Of a DNA stretch of 64,000 nucleotides, positions 34,530 to 42,015 are shown piece by piece (the first letter of the stretch is position 1; each line of letters starts with the position of its first letter). Source of the stretch: JAICXG01 sp036825615 (GTDB lineage Bacteria > Verrucomicrobiota > Verrucomicrobiia > Chthoniobacterales > UBA10450); contig DAISXY010000017.1 of the NCBI GenBank assembly GCA_036825615.1, forward strand, positions 1 through 64,000, given 5' to 3'. The position numbers and the translations under genes are program-made. Below the pieces are notes generated by a model, which saw nothing but the letters and a program-made list of their open reading frames with translations, was not told where the DNA came from and searched no databases.

Positions 34530-35627
34530 ATGAAATTTAGTGTCACGAAAGAGAAGCTTCTCGAATGTTTGCAGCAGGTTCAGAACGTCGTCAGCACCCG
34601 CACGACCCTGCCGATCCTCTCCAATGTCCTGATGCAAACGAACGGGAATCAAGTCCGCCTAACGACCACCGATCTCGACGTCGGGGTGCGCGGCAGCTTT
34701 GAGGCCGAGGTCGAAAAAGAGGGTGCGACCACCCTTCCGGCGCGCCGGCTTTTCAACATCATCCGCGAGCTGCCCTCGAGTGAAATTTCCTTCGATATCG
34801 ATGGCAAAAATGCCGCTTCCATCCGCAGCGGGCAGAGCTTTTTCAAAATCCTCGGCCTGCCGGAAGAGGAATTTCCGCCCCTGCCAAAGTTCGACGAATC
34901 GAAAGTCGTCACCATTCCGCAAAAAGACCTCCGCGACGGCCTGCGCAAGACTTCCTACGCGATCTCAACCGACGAAACCCGCTACGTCCTCAACGGCGTC
35001 CTCTTCAGTTTCAAGGACAACAAACTGACGCTCGTCGCGACCGACGGGCGCCGGCTCGCGATGGTCGACATCGATCTCGAATTTCCCCGCAGCCATGAAG
35101 CCGACATCATCGTGCCGACCAAAGCCGTGACCGAATTGCAGCGCTTGCTCACCGATGAAGGCGACGTGCGGGTGAGCGTTTCCACTGGCCAGATCGCGTT
35201 CGATCTCAACAATACCCTGCTCGTCTCGAAGCTGATCGAGGGCAATTATCCCAACTACAAGCAGGTCATCCCCGCGGAGATGAAGGAGCGGGTCACGCTC
35301 GAGCGCGAAACTTTTCTCAATTCCCTCCGCCGCGTCTCCCTTCTCGCGAGCGACAAATCGAATTCGATCAAACTCAATTTCGCCAAGAACAACATCGACA
35401 TCACCGCGAACACGCCCGAGGTCGGCGAAGCGAAGGAGTCGCTCCCGGTCGCCTACAAAGGACGCGAGTTTTCGATCGCCTTTAATCCCGAGTTCCTGAT
35501 GGCGCCGCTGCGCAATCTGGCGGAGGACGAAATCTTTCTCGACCTCATCGACGAGATGAGCCCGGGCGTGATCAAGATCCAGAGCCCATTCCTGTATGTG
35601 CTGATGCCGATGCGCATCAGCTCGTAG
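34530..35627 (+). CDS. dnaN: DNA polymerase III beta sliding clamp
   Basis: A 365-residue three-domain clamp that encircles DNA and tethers Pol III. It opens with MKFSVTKEKLLECLQQVQ, then VSTRTTLPILSNVLMQ. It continues through EEFPPLPKF, YVLNGVLFSF and LVATDGRRLAMVD, and ends in SPFLYVLMPMRIS, the classic VLMPMR terminus. The final codons and TAG stop coincide with the left end of palindromic repeat family B. The octamer at 34658 is read as L-T-T. Confidence 0.98.
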   Translation: MKFSVTKEKLLECLQQVQNVVSTRTTLPILSNVLMQTNGNQVRLTTTDLDVGVRGSFEAEVEKEGATTLPARRLFNIIRELPSSEISFDIDGKNAASIRSGQSFFKILGLPEEEFPPLPKFDESKVVTIPQKDLRDGLRKTSYAISTDETRYVLNGVLFSFKDNKLTLVATDGRRLAMVDIDLEFPRSHEADIIVPTKAVTELQRLLTDEGDVRVSVSTGQIAFDLNNTLLVSKLIEGNYPNYKQVIPAEMKERVTLERETFLNSLRRVSLLASDKSNSIKLNFAKNNIDITANTPEVGEAKESLPVAYKGREFSIAFNPEFLMAPLRNLAEDEIFLDLIDEMSPGVIKIQSPFLYVLMPMRISS

Positions 35628-35746
35628 CACAGCCGTCCTCGGCTGTGGGGCCACCGGGCGTCTCGCCCGGTGAATCACAACTTCAACCGACAGGAAACAC
35701 CGGGCGAGACGCCCGGTAGCCCCACAGGCACGGATGCCTGTGCTAC
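35624..35746. repeat. Nested palindromic repeat, family B
   Basis: A 123-bp inverted repeat whose ends are GTAGCACAG and CTGTGCTAC. Inside are smaller palindromes CACAGCC-GTCCTC-GGCTGTG, then CACCGGGCG-TCT-CGCCCGGTG and its reverse counterpart CACCGGGCGAGACGCCCGGT. The terminal GTAG provides the TAG stop codon of dnaN on one side and of the convergent GT9 gene on the other. Likely acts as a bidirectional terminator hairpin between them. Confidence 0.75.
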
Positions 35747-36660
35747 GCCCGTTCCGTGCGCATCCTTTCCTCAACCGCCATGATGACCGAATCCAGCTCG
35801 ATGCCCGACATCGTTAGGCAAGGTGCGCGCAGGACTCGCACCCGCGGATTCTGCGGCGCCCAGATCGCCGGATCCGTCGGGCCATAGAGCAACACCGACG
35901 GTAGGCCGAGGGCGGCGGCGAGATGCGAAATCCCGCTGTCGTGCCCGAGAAAAAGCGCACACCTGCCAAGCTCTCCCGCCAGCGCGATCAGCGGCAGGTT
36001 TTCCGCGATCTCAATCCGGTCGTCAGGCAAAGCTCCCCTCAAGACCCGGAGCCGGTCGCAGTCCGCCTCGCCCCCGATCAGGAGCAGCCGGCGCTCTTCA
36101 TCCTCCTTCAGAAGCCGGTGCGCAAGTTGAACAAACCTCGGCAGCGGCCAGTTCTTGGTTTCGCTCCCGCTTCCCGGATGAATCGCGATCAGGTTTGGCT
36201 CGACCCTCCTTTTCTCGTTAGGCAGAATCCACCCCGCCGCGTCCTCCAGATGGAGCGCGAGTTTCTCCAGCGGGCGCGCCAGTTGCCGCGCGGCGTGTTC
36301 TTCGCCGGTTATTTTCGGCGAGCCCGTGATCAGGTTGCGCACACCGGCCCGGCGGAGGTTGCTCGCGAAGATCTCGTCCGGGTCAAAGAGATAACTCACG
36401 ACCTGTTGAAAACCGGCGAAGTATTCGACTAACTCAGGCCCCAGTTCGCCATCCCGTGCAAAGAAACCGGCAAGCAATCCCGATTCAATCGAGCGCACCG
36501 CATCGGCATACGCGGCGAGCTGGGCCAGACCGGCAATGTGACTGTAACCTAGAATTTCCAAGTGAGCGCCCGGGAACGCTTCCCGTAAAAGCCGGAGCGC
36601 CGGCAGAGTTAGAATAAAGTCCCCCAGCGCGCCCCCACGAATGACCAGGATTCGGCTCAA
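35743..36660 (-). CDS. Glycosyltransferase family 9 (heptosyltransferase-like)
   Basis: A 305-residue GT9 enzyme. Start MSRILVIRGGALGDFILTLPAL is the family hallmark. IAIHPGSGSETKNWPLPRF is the donor-binding loop, and LFLGHDSGISHLAAALGLPSVLLYGPTDP is the C-terminal motif. It likely adds heptose or a related sugar in LPS core synthesis. It is not near the other glycan genes at 3-8 kb and is only 30 percent or so alike to the GT9 there by eye. Three octamer-type sites lie in or near it (35811, 36215 and the intergenic 37567). Stop is inside the family B repeat. Confidence 0.85.
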   Translation of the reverse strand: MSRILVIRGGALGDFILTLPALRLLREAFPGAHLEILGYSHIAGLAQLAAYADAVRSIESGLLAGFFARDGELGPELVEYFAGFQQVVSYLFDPDEIFASNLRRAGVRNLITGSPKITGEEHAARQLARPLEKLALHLEDAAGWILPNEKRRVEPNLIAIHPGSGSETKNWPLPRFVQLAHRLLKEDEERRLLLIGGEADCDRLRVLRGALPDDRIEIAENLPLIALAGELGRCALFLGHDSGISHLAAALGLPSVLLYGPTDPAIWAPQNPRVRVLRAPCLTMSGIELDSVIMAVEERMRTERA

Positions 36661-36858
36661 CTATTTATCTTCGCGTGGGTCACGATATCCACAAGAAGTA
36701 CAGCGTGCTTGCTGCTAAGGATGGACCAGGCGAAAGCCGAGGAGGGTCGCATTGAGGGCGTGAACCAGCAGCAATATGCGCGGTGTTTTCAGTGCCGATC
36801 AAAGGCTCTGCGGGTCCTTCGATTGGCCGACGGTGCGGGGCCGCGCTAGGTTTGTGCG

Positions 36859-37548
36859 GTGAAATTCCTGGTGACAAATGACGACGGGATCGAGGCGCGC
36901 GGGATTCAAGCGCTCACCGCCGCCGCCCGCACCATCGGCGAGCCGGTTGTAGTCGCACCGGCAGCTGCGCAATCGGGTGTGAGTCACGCTGTGACCTGGC
37001 ATGGAGGGGTGCGAATCGAGCCGCGCGGGGAGCAGAGTTTCGCGGTCCACGGCACTCCGGCCGATTGCACGCGGCTGGGATTACTCCATCTCGTCCCGGA
37101 AGCGGCCTGGATCCTGAGCGGGATTAACCAGGGCGCGAATCTCGGCGCTGACATTTATTACTCGGGGACGGTCGCGGCGGTGCGCGAAGCGCTTCTTCAC
37201 GGCTGGCCCGGAATTGCTTTTTCGCACTATCGGCGCGACCAGGTCGAGTTTGACTGGGATCGGGCGGTCCGCTGGATCACGCCGATTTTGGCGGAGTTGG
37301 TCGCAAGGCCGATCGAGCGCGGCAGTTTTTATAATGTCAACCTGCCGGTGTTGCCGGCCGAGGCGCCCGATCCGGAAATTGTCTGGTGCCCGCTTGATCC
37401 CAAGCCGCTCCCGCTGAACTACCGGCATGAGGAGGAGAGCGGCCTCTATTATGCGGGCGATTATCACCTGCGCGACCGGACGCCGGGGGCCGATGTTGAT
37501 GTCTGCTTCGGGGGCCGGATTGCCATTACGACCGTGCGCCTCCTGTGA
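36859..37548 (+). CDS. surE: 5'/3'-nucleotidase SurE
   Basis: Metal-dependent nucleoside-monophosphate phosphatase of 229 residues. The N-terminal motif FLVTNDDGIEARGIQAL holds the acidic metal ligands, VVAPAAAQSGVSHAVTW carries the conserved Ser, and LSGINQGANLGADIYYSGTV is the family signature. Start is GTG at 36859, before the conserved KFLVTNDDG. Divergent from the GT9 gene. In many bacteria surE accompanies pcm and rpoS; neither is seen here. Confidence 0.95.
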   Translation: MKFLVTNDDGIEARGIQALTAAARTIGEPVVVAPAAAQSGVSHAVTWHGGVRIEPRGEQSFAVHGTPADCTRLGLLHLVPEAAWILSGINQGANLGADIYYSGTVAAVREALLHGWPGIAFSHYRRDQVEFDWDRAVRWITPILAELVARPIERGSFYNVNLPVLPAEAPDPEIVWCPLDPKPLPLNYRHEEESGLYYAGDYHLRDRTPGADVDVCFGGRIAITTVRLL

Positions 37549-37665
37549 TCGCCAGCATTCGTTTACTCGTTAGGCTGATCCTCGCGCGGCTGAAGTCCGC
37601 TTGAAAATCCTCGCGGTGATCCGGAAGTTGAGGCAAACTCGCACCACTCTCTTGCGCCCCGCCTG

Positions 37666-38595
37666 ATGCACATTACCGATATCATCACGAAGGATTCGCC
37701 CACCTTTTCCTTCGAGTTTTTTCCGCCCAAGACTGCCGCGGCGGCGGAGAGCCTCTTCCACACCATCCGCGAGCTGGAAGAATACATGCCCCACTTTGTC
37801 AGCGTCACTTATGGCGCCGGCGGTTCCACCCGCGAGTTAACCCATGATCTGGTCGAGCGAATCAAAAATACAACCAGGCTCGACCCGATTCCCCATCTCA
37901 CCTGCGTTTGTCACAAGGCGGAAGAGATCGAGGCAATCCTGCAGCGCTACGCGCAGGCTGCGATCGGCAACATTCTCGCCCTCGGCGGCGATCCGCCCCA
38001 GGGGATGAGCTACGACCGCTCGCGCGACTCTTTCCGGCGCGCGATCGATCTGGTGAAGTTCATCCGCCGTTTCAATGAATCCGGCGCACATCCCGAACGG
38101 CGCGGTTTTGGGATCGGCGTGGCCGGTTTTCCCGAGGGACATCCTGCAACCCCAAATCGGCTCCTCGAAATGGATTACTTGAAAGCGAAGGTCGAAGCCG
38201 GCGCCGATTACATTGTGACTCAGCTCTTTTTCGAGAACCGCGACTTTCTCGATTTCCGGGAAAGATGCGCCCTCGCCGGGATTGATGTCCCGATCATCGC
38301 CGGGATCATGCCGATCACTTCGATGAGTGGCTTTAAGCGGATCGCGGAACTGTCGGGCGGGACGCATTTCCCGGCGCGTTTACTGCGCGCCTTGCAACGC
38401 TGCGAGAATGATGCGGCGATGGTCAGGCGCGTAGGCGTGCATTTCGCGCTCGAGCAATGTCACGACCTGCTGGACAACAATGTCGCCGGGATTCATTTCT
38501 ATACCCTGAATCGCTCCGATGCGACCCGGGTTATCTTCGACAGCCTTGGTATTCCGCGCCGGCGCCGCGCCCCGGCCGAAGCGGCCTCGGAGTGA
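37666..38595 (+). CDS. metF: 5,10-methylenetetrahydrofolate reductase
   Basis: FAD-dependent enzyme that makes 5-methyl-tetrahydrofolate for methionine synthesis. The 309 residues form an alpha/beta barrel with FSFEFFPPKT at the start (catalytic Glu), VSVTYGAGGSTRE, PHLTCVCH, ILALGGDPPQG and a FFENRDFLDF segment before GIMPI. Full length and normal. No adjacent methionine-synthase or SAM-cycle gene. The octamer at 37567 lies just upstream in the surE-metF gap. Confidence 0.96.
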   Translation: MHITDIITKDSPTFSFEFFPPKTAAAAESLFHTIRELEEYMPHFVSVTYGAGGSTRELTHDLVERIKNTTRLDPIPHLTCVCHKAEEIEAILQRYAQAAIGNILALGGDPPQGMSYDRSRDSFRRAIDLVKFIRRFNESGAHPERRGFGIGVAGFPEGHPATPNRLLEMDYLKAKVEAGADYIVTQLFFENRDFLDFRERCALAGIDVPIIAGIMPITSMSGFKRIAELSGGTHFPARLLRALQRCENDAAMVRRVGVHFALEQCHDLLDNNVAGIHFYTLNRSDATRVIFDSLGIPRRRRAPAEAASE

Positions 38596-38663
38596 GAAGC
38601 GCTGCAAACAGGAATCGGTCTGTCTCACTCTTGCTAAAGGTTTGGGTAAAACAAGCTACTCCG

Positions 38664-38834
38664 TCAGCGACCTTTTGACTTATCGTTAGGTTGGCGACCG
38701 CCACCACCTCCGGCGCCCATCGGGTCGCGTTCCGCCCGCAGGTCGCGCAGCTTGATTTGCGGAAGTTGTTGCTCGGTTTCGGTCGTATTTTCCTCGACCG
38801 GTTGATCGGCTTCCTCCTCGTGCTCTGTGTCCAT
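38664..38834 (-). CDS. Small acidic glycine-rich-tail peptide (56 aa)
   Basis: An ATG at 38834 opens a 56-codon frame: a Glu/Asp/Gln-rich N-terminal half (MDTEHEEEADQPVEENTTET), then IKLRDLRAERDPMGAGGGGG and a short basic end with the stop at 38664. The motif pattern K-L-R-D-L-x-x-x-x-D-P-x-G followed by glycines resembles small peptides seen in Verrucomicrobia, Acidobacteria and Planctomycetes. By eye it recalls the L-x-D-L-x-P-K-x-D leader-like element. The octamer at 38683 is read in frame as Q-P-N-D. It fills what would otherwise be a 455-bp empty gap. Function unknown; it might be a precursor peptide or a small regulator. Confidence 0.55.
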   Translation of the reverse strand: MDTEHEEEADQPVEENTTETEQQLPQIKLRDLRAERDPMGAGGGGGRQPNDKSKGR

Positions 38835-39050
38835 CTTCTTGAAATTTTCCCGCTTCCATTTTCCTGGTCAAGCAGCACTCGCGCCAGGGCCGGGGTGCAT
38901 CGCTTCACATGCTGGCGGAAAATTGATTCGCGTCCGGCGCGTCCTCGATTACCGGTAGTTCGAGCGCGCGGCTGTCTGGGCCTGCTGTGCTGCGCCATCT
39001 GTGTTTCAAAAAATCGTATCTTCAATCGCGCCGAAACGAGCTGACGATTT

Positions 39051-41255
39051 GTGAATTGGCAGAATTTTTTCTCCGAGCTGAAGCGGCGCCACGTTTATCG
39101 GGCCGCGGTCGTTTACACCATGACGAGCTGGCTCCTGATCCAGATCGCGACCCAGGTCTTCCCGTTCTTTGAGGTTCCGCACTGGGTCGTTAGGCTGATC
39201 ATCGTCATTCTGATCGCCGGTTTTCCGATCGCGGTCGCGCTCGCCTGGGCTTACGAGTTTACGCCCGAGGGCCTGGTCAAGACCGATGAGCTGCCGGCCG
39301 GCCGGGCCCCGAAATGGCCGTTGATTCATCGCATTTACACCGCCGTCATAGGCGTGCTTGCGATCGCCATCGCCTTCCTCCTTTATCTCCAGCTCGCGCC
39401 CGGCCATCGCGAGCCGGCCAATTCGGTCCCGGCGAAAAGCATCGCCGTCCTGCCTTTCGAAAGTTACAGCAAGGATAAGGAGAACGTCTTTTTCGCCGAC
39501 GGCATCCAGGACGATCTGCTCACCAACCTGGCCAAGATTCAGGACCTGACCGTGATCAGCCGCACAAGTGTGATGAAGTATCGCGACAGCGACGCGCGCG
39601 ACATCAAGGAGATTGGGAAGTCGTTAGGCGTGGCCAACATTCTCGAGGGCAGTGTCCGCCGGGTCAGCGATCGGGTCGCGGTTAACGTGCAGTTGATCGA
39701 TGCCCGGCGCGACCGGCACATCTGGGCCAACCGCTACGATCGTACCATCCAGGATTCGTTAGGCTTGGAAGGCGAACTCGCGACCGAGATTGCCGACGCC
39801 CTGCGCGCCCGGCTCACGGACGAGGAGAAGGTACGGGTGGCGAAAAAGCCGACGCAAAATGCCGACGCCTACCTGCTTTATCTCCGCGCCCTGCCCTATG
39901 AACAAGGGCCGGATACCTTGCTCGAAGATTACCGCAAGGCAGTCGATCTTTACTCGCAGGCGATCAAACTCGATCCCGATTTCGCGCTGGCCAGGGCCCA
40001 TCTCGCCTCGACCTGCGCGGAGATTTTCCATTTCTATGAACCGCTCGAATCCTGGCGGCAACGCGCCCGGAGCGAGGCGGAAGCCGCTCTTCGCCTCCAA
40101 CCCGATTTGGGCGAGGGGCACTTTGCCCTCGGCCAATGTATCTATTGGTTCGACCAGGACTACGATCGCGCCCTGAGTGAGTTTGCGATCGCGCAAGGGC
40201 TTTTGCCTAACGACAGTAACATCGGCGGCTACGTCGCGGCGATTCGCCGCCGGGAGGGGCGCTGGGGCGAAGCGCTCGCCACTTATCAGCGCATGGAAAG
40301 GCTCGACCCGCAAAACCCGAACATTATTCGCAACCTCGTCTTTACTAACACCTCGATGCGGCGCTGGCCCGAGGCGGCTCACGCCGCGGACAGGTTTCGG
40401 GCCGTCGCCCCAGATTCACTCGTCGCCAAGGCACAGTCCGGCTATGTCGATTTCATGTGGAAAGGAGACGTGAATGCAATTGAGCGCTCGGTGAGTGACA
40501 TTCCGCACAATGTCGATCCCGACGGATCTGTAACCTGCGTGCGCTGGGATGGCGCGATGATTCGGCGCGATTTTGCCCGGGCCGCTACCGTCCTGGCGCA
40601 ATCGCCGCTGAAGGAGTTTGCCTATCTCAACACCGGTCTGCAGCCGAAAAGCTATTTCGAAGGACTGACGGCCTTGGCGCAAAACGATCGCGTCACCGCG
40701 CAGCAGAAGCTGACGCTGGCGCTCCCGGCTTTCGAAAAGGACGTCGAAGAAGCGGCCGATGCGGCGAATCGGCACGCAAACCTCGGGTTGATATACGCCT
40801 TCATGGGCAGACATGACGATGCTATCCGCGAAGGACGGCTCGCGATCGAGCTGAAGCCGCTGGCCCAGGATGCGAACGACGGTGCACTCATGCTTTGCTA
40901 TCTGGCGTTGATCTATGCGCGGGTGGGTGAAAACGATCAGGCTATTAACTTGATCGAGCGCTTGCTTGTGACTCCGGGCGCAGTGGATAGCGTGGATTAC
41001 AGCGTTACGCCTAACGATCTTAAGTATCGCTGGGAATGGGATCCGCTCCGGAATGACCCAAGATTTGAGAAGTTGATCACTCTCCCAAGCAAACCCTGGG
41101 CTGTCATCCCGAGCGCAGTCGAGAGATCCCGTCGCGCACCCGATCTGTGTTTTCGGCTGACCAGGGACCGATCGCAGCAAGAGTTCCCAGTAGTTTCTCG
41201 CGATCCCTCGGCTGCGCTCGGGATGATGCTAGGCCGAATATCTCCACTTCGCTAA
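39051..41255 (+). CDS. Membrane TPR protein with FlgO-like/adenylate-cyclase-associated domain
   Basis: A 734-residue protein. It opens with FFSELKRRHVYRAAVVY, the signature start of a large family often annotated as TPR or adenylate-cyclase-like proteins. Helices at about residues 15-35, 45-65 and 95-115 are membrane segments. Then come SIAVLPFESYSKDKENVFFADGIQDDL (a FlgO/TolB N-terminal-like domain) and several TPRs from about residue 270 (AVDLYSQAIKLDPDFALARAHLA). No cyclase domain is present. Start is GTG at 39051. The last 50 or so residues (WAVIPSAVERS to RDPSAALGMM) are a translated family A repeat, so the true end is disturbed. Five octamers occur within it. Confidence 0.75.
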   Translation: MNWQNFFSELKRRHVYRAAVVYTMTSWLLIQIATQVFPFFEVPHWVVRLIIVILIAGFPIAVALAWAYEFTPEGLVKTDELPAGRAPKWPLIHRIYTAVIGVLAIAIAFLLYLQLAPGHREPANSVPAKSIAVLPFESYSKDKENVFFADGIQDDLLTNLAKIQDLTVISRTSVMKYRDSDARDIKEIGKSLGVANILEGSVRRVSDRVAVNVQLIDARRDRHIWANRYDRTIQDSLGLEGELATEIADALRARLTDEEKVRVAKKPTQNADAYLLYLRALPYEQGPDTLLEDYRKAVDLYSQAIKLDPDFALARAHLASTCAEIFHFYEPLESWRQRARSEAEAALRLQPDLGEGHFALGQCIYWFDQDYDRALSEFAIAQGLLPNDSNIGGYVAAIRRREGRWGEALATYQRMERLDPQNPNIIRNLVFTNTSMRRWPEAAHAADRFRAVAPDSLVAKAQSGYVDFMWKGDVNAIERSVSDIPHNVDPDGSVTCVRWDGAMIRRDFARAATVLAQSPLKEFAYLNTGLQPKSYFEGLTALAQNDRVTAQQKLTLALPAFEKDVEEAADAANRHANLGLIYAFMGRHDDAIREGRLAIELKPLAQDANDGALMLCYLALIYARVGENDQAINLIERLLVTPGAVDSVDYSVTPNDLKYRWEWDPLRNDPRFEKLITLPSKPWAVIPSAVERSRRAPDLCFRLTRDRSQQEFPVVSRDPSAALGMMLGRISPLR
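41103..41227. repeat. Inverted-repeat element, family A subtype 2 (125 bp), inside the 3' end of the TPR gene
   Basis: Left end GTCATCCCGAGCGCAGTCGAG, right end CTCGGCTGCGCTCGGGATGAT. It lies in frame in the end of the TPR gene, adding VIPSAVERSRR and DPSAALGMM before a new stop at 41255. The convergent sulfotransferase stops 2 bp beyond its right end. Confidence 0.85.
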
Positions 41256-42005
41256 CTCGGGTCCTAGGGCTTCAGAGAAACGGTGCTGCAGATGCGCCGG
41301 CAGCTTCTCCCGCCACTGGCCGCTCCTGCCAACGCGCAGAAATTTCGCCCGCCCAGTCTCACCTTCTGCCAGGAGCGACTCCTTCTTTTGCGCAAAGGAC
41401 TGATTCCGAACTGCGATTGCGATTTGCTCCGCTGTTCGTTGTAAGTCGAGGTAGCGCAGGATGCGGGCGCATTCTGCTTCCGGCGCGGCGAGCAGGTCTT
41501 CGTAGCGCACGATCGGCACTCCCGCCGCCTCGTAAGGCCGCCAATGTTCCCGCCAGGAGACCCGGACCCAGTTGTGAACCGCGGCGGAGCCATGAAGGAG
41601 CGCTTCCGTCATTTGCTCGAGGCGATAATTTTCCCTAACGAGCAAAGGATAAAGCGTATGGCGAAAGAGTTTGTTCCCCTGCGGCAAAGCACCGAAGATC
41701 GCGGCCAGTCTCGGGAAGCGATCAAACTGAAAGTAGCTGGCGGCCGAGATCGCGACATCGCGCGGATCGCGCAGGATGTAAATCGGCCATGTCCTTTGCT
41801 CGTTAGGCGAAATATTTAACTCCGCCAGCTGGTGATGGGCCTTGTAACAGCGGTAATCGGAGATCCGCTCCGCCCCTTCGACCGCGATTTCCTTCTTGTT
41901 TGATTGCCAGAAACCGGCGACCGGACAGCCGACCAGCTCGGCCACGAGCCGGGTCGCCCAGGTGCAACCACTCTTCGGATAACCAACAACGATGATTTGT
42001 TTCAC
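41229..42005 (-). CDS. Sulfotransferase-domain protein
   Basis: A 258-residue PAPS-dependent sulfotransferase. The 5'-phosphosulfate loop is IIVVGYPKSGCTWATRL at residues 4-20, and the 3'-phosphate-binding segment is YILRDPRDVAISAASYF. RYEDLLAAPEAE and the following helix are typical. It would sulfate a glycan, lipid or small molecule. The frame is open to 42146 but overlaps the end of nnr; GTG at 42005 directly precedes the conserved loop and leaves 10 bp to nnr. Same-strand order amidase-nnr-sulfotransferase suggests one transcript. Octamers at 41634 and 41800. Confidence 0.82.
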   Translation of the reverse strand: MKQIIVVGYPKSGCTWATRLVAELVGCPVAGFWQSNKKEIAVEGAERISDYRCYKAHHQLAELNISPNEQRTWPIYILRDPRDVAISAASYFQFDRFPRLAAIFGALPQGNKLFRHTLYPLLVRENYRLEQMTEALLHGSAAVHNWVRVSWREHWRPYEAAGVPIVRYEDLLAAPEAECARILRYLDLQRTAEQIAIAVRNQSFAQKKESLLAEGETGRAKFLRVGRSGQWREKLPAHLQHRFSEALGPELAKWRYSA

Positions 42006-42015
42006 CAGCGGCCAG

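Noticed and set aside
36685..36693. ATATCCACA, one mismatch from a DnaA box
   Set aside because: Single copy, away from the A/T-rich region; chance match is likely.
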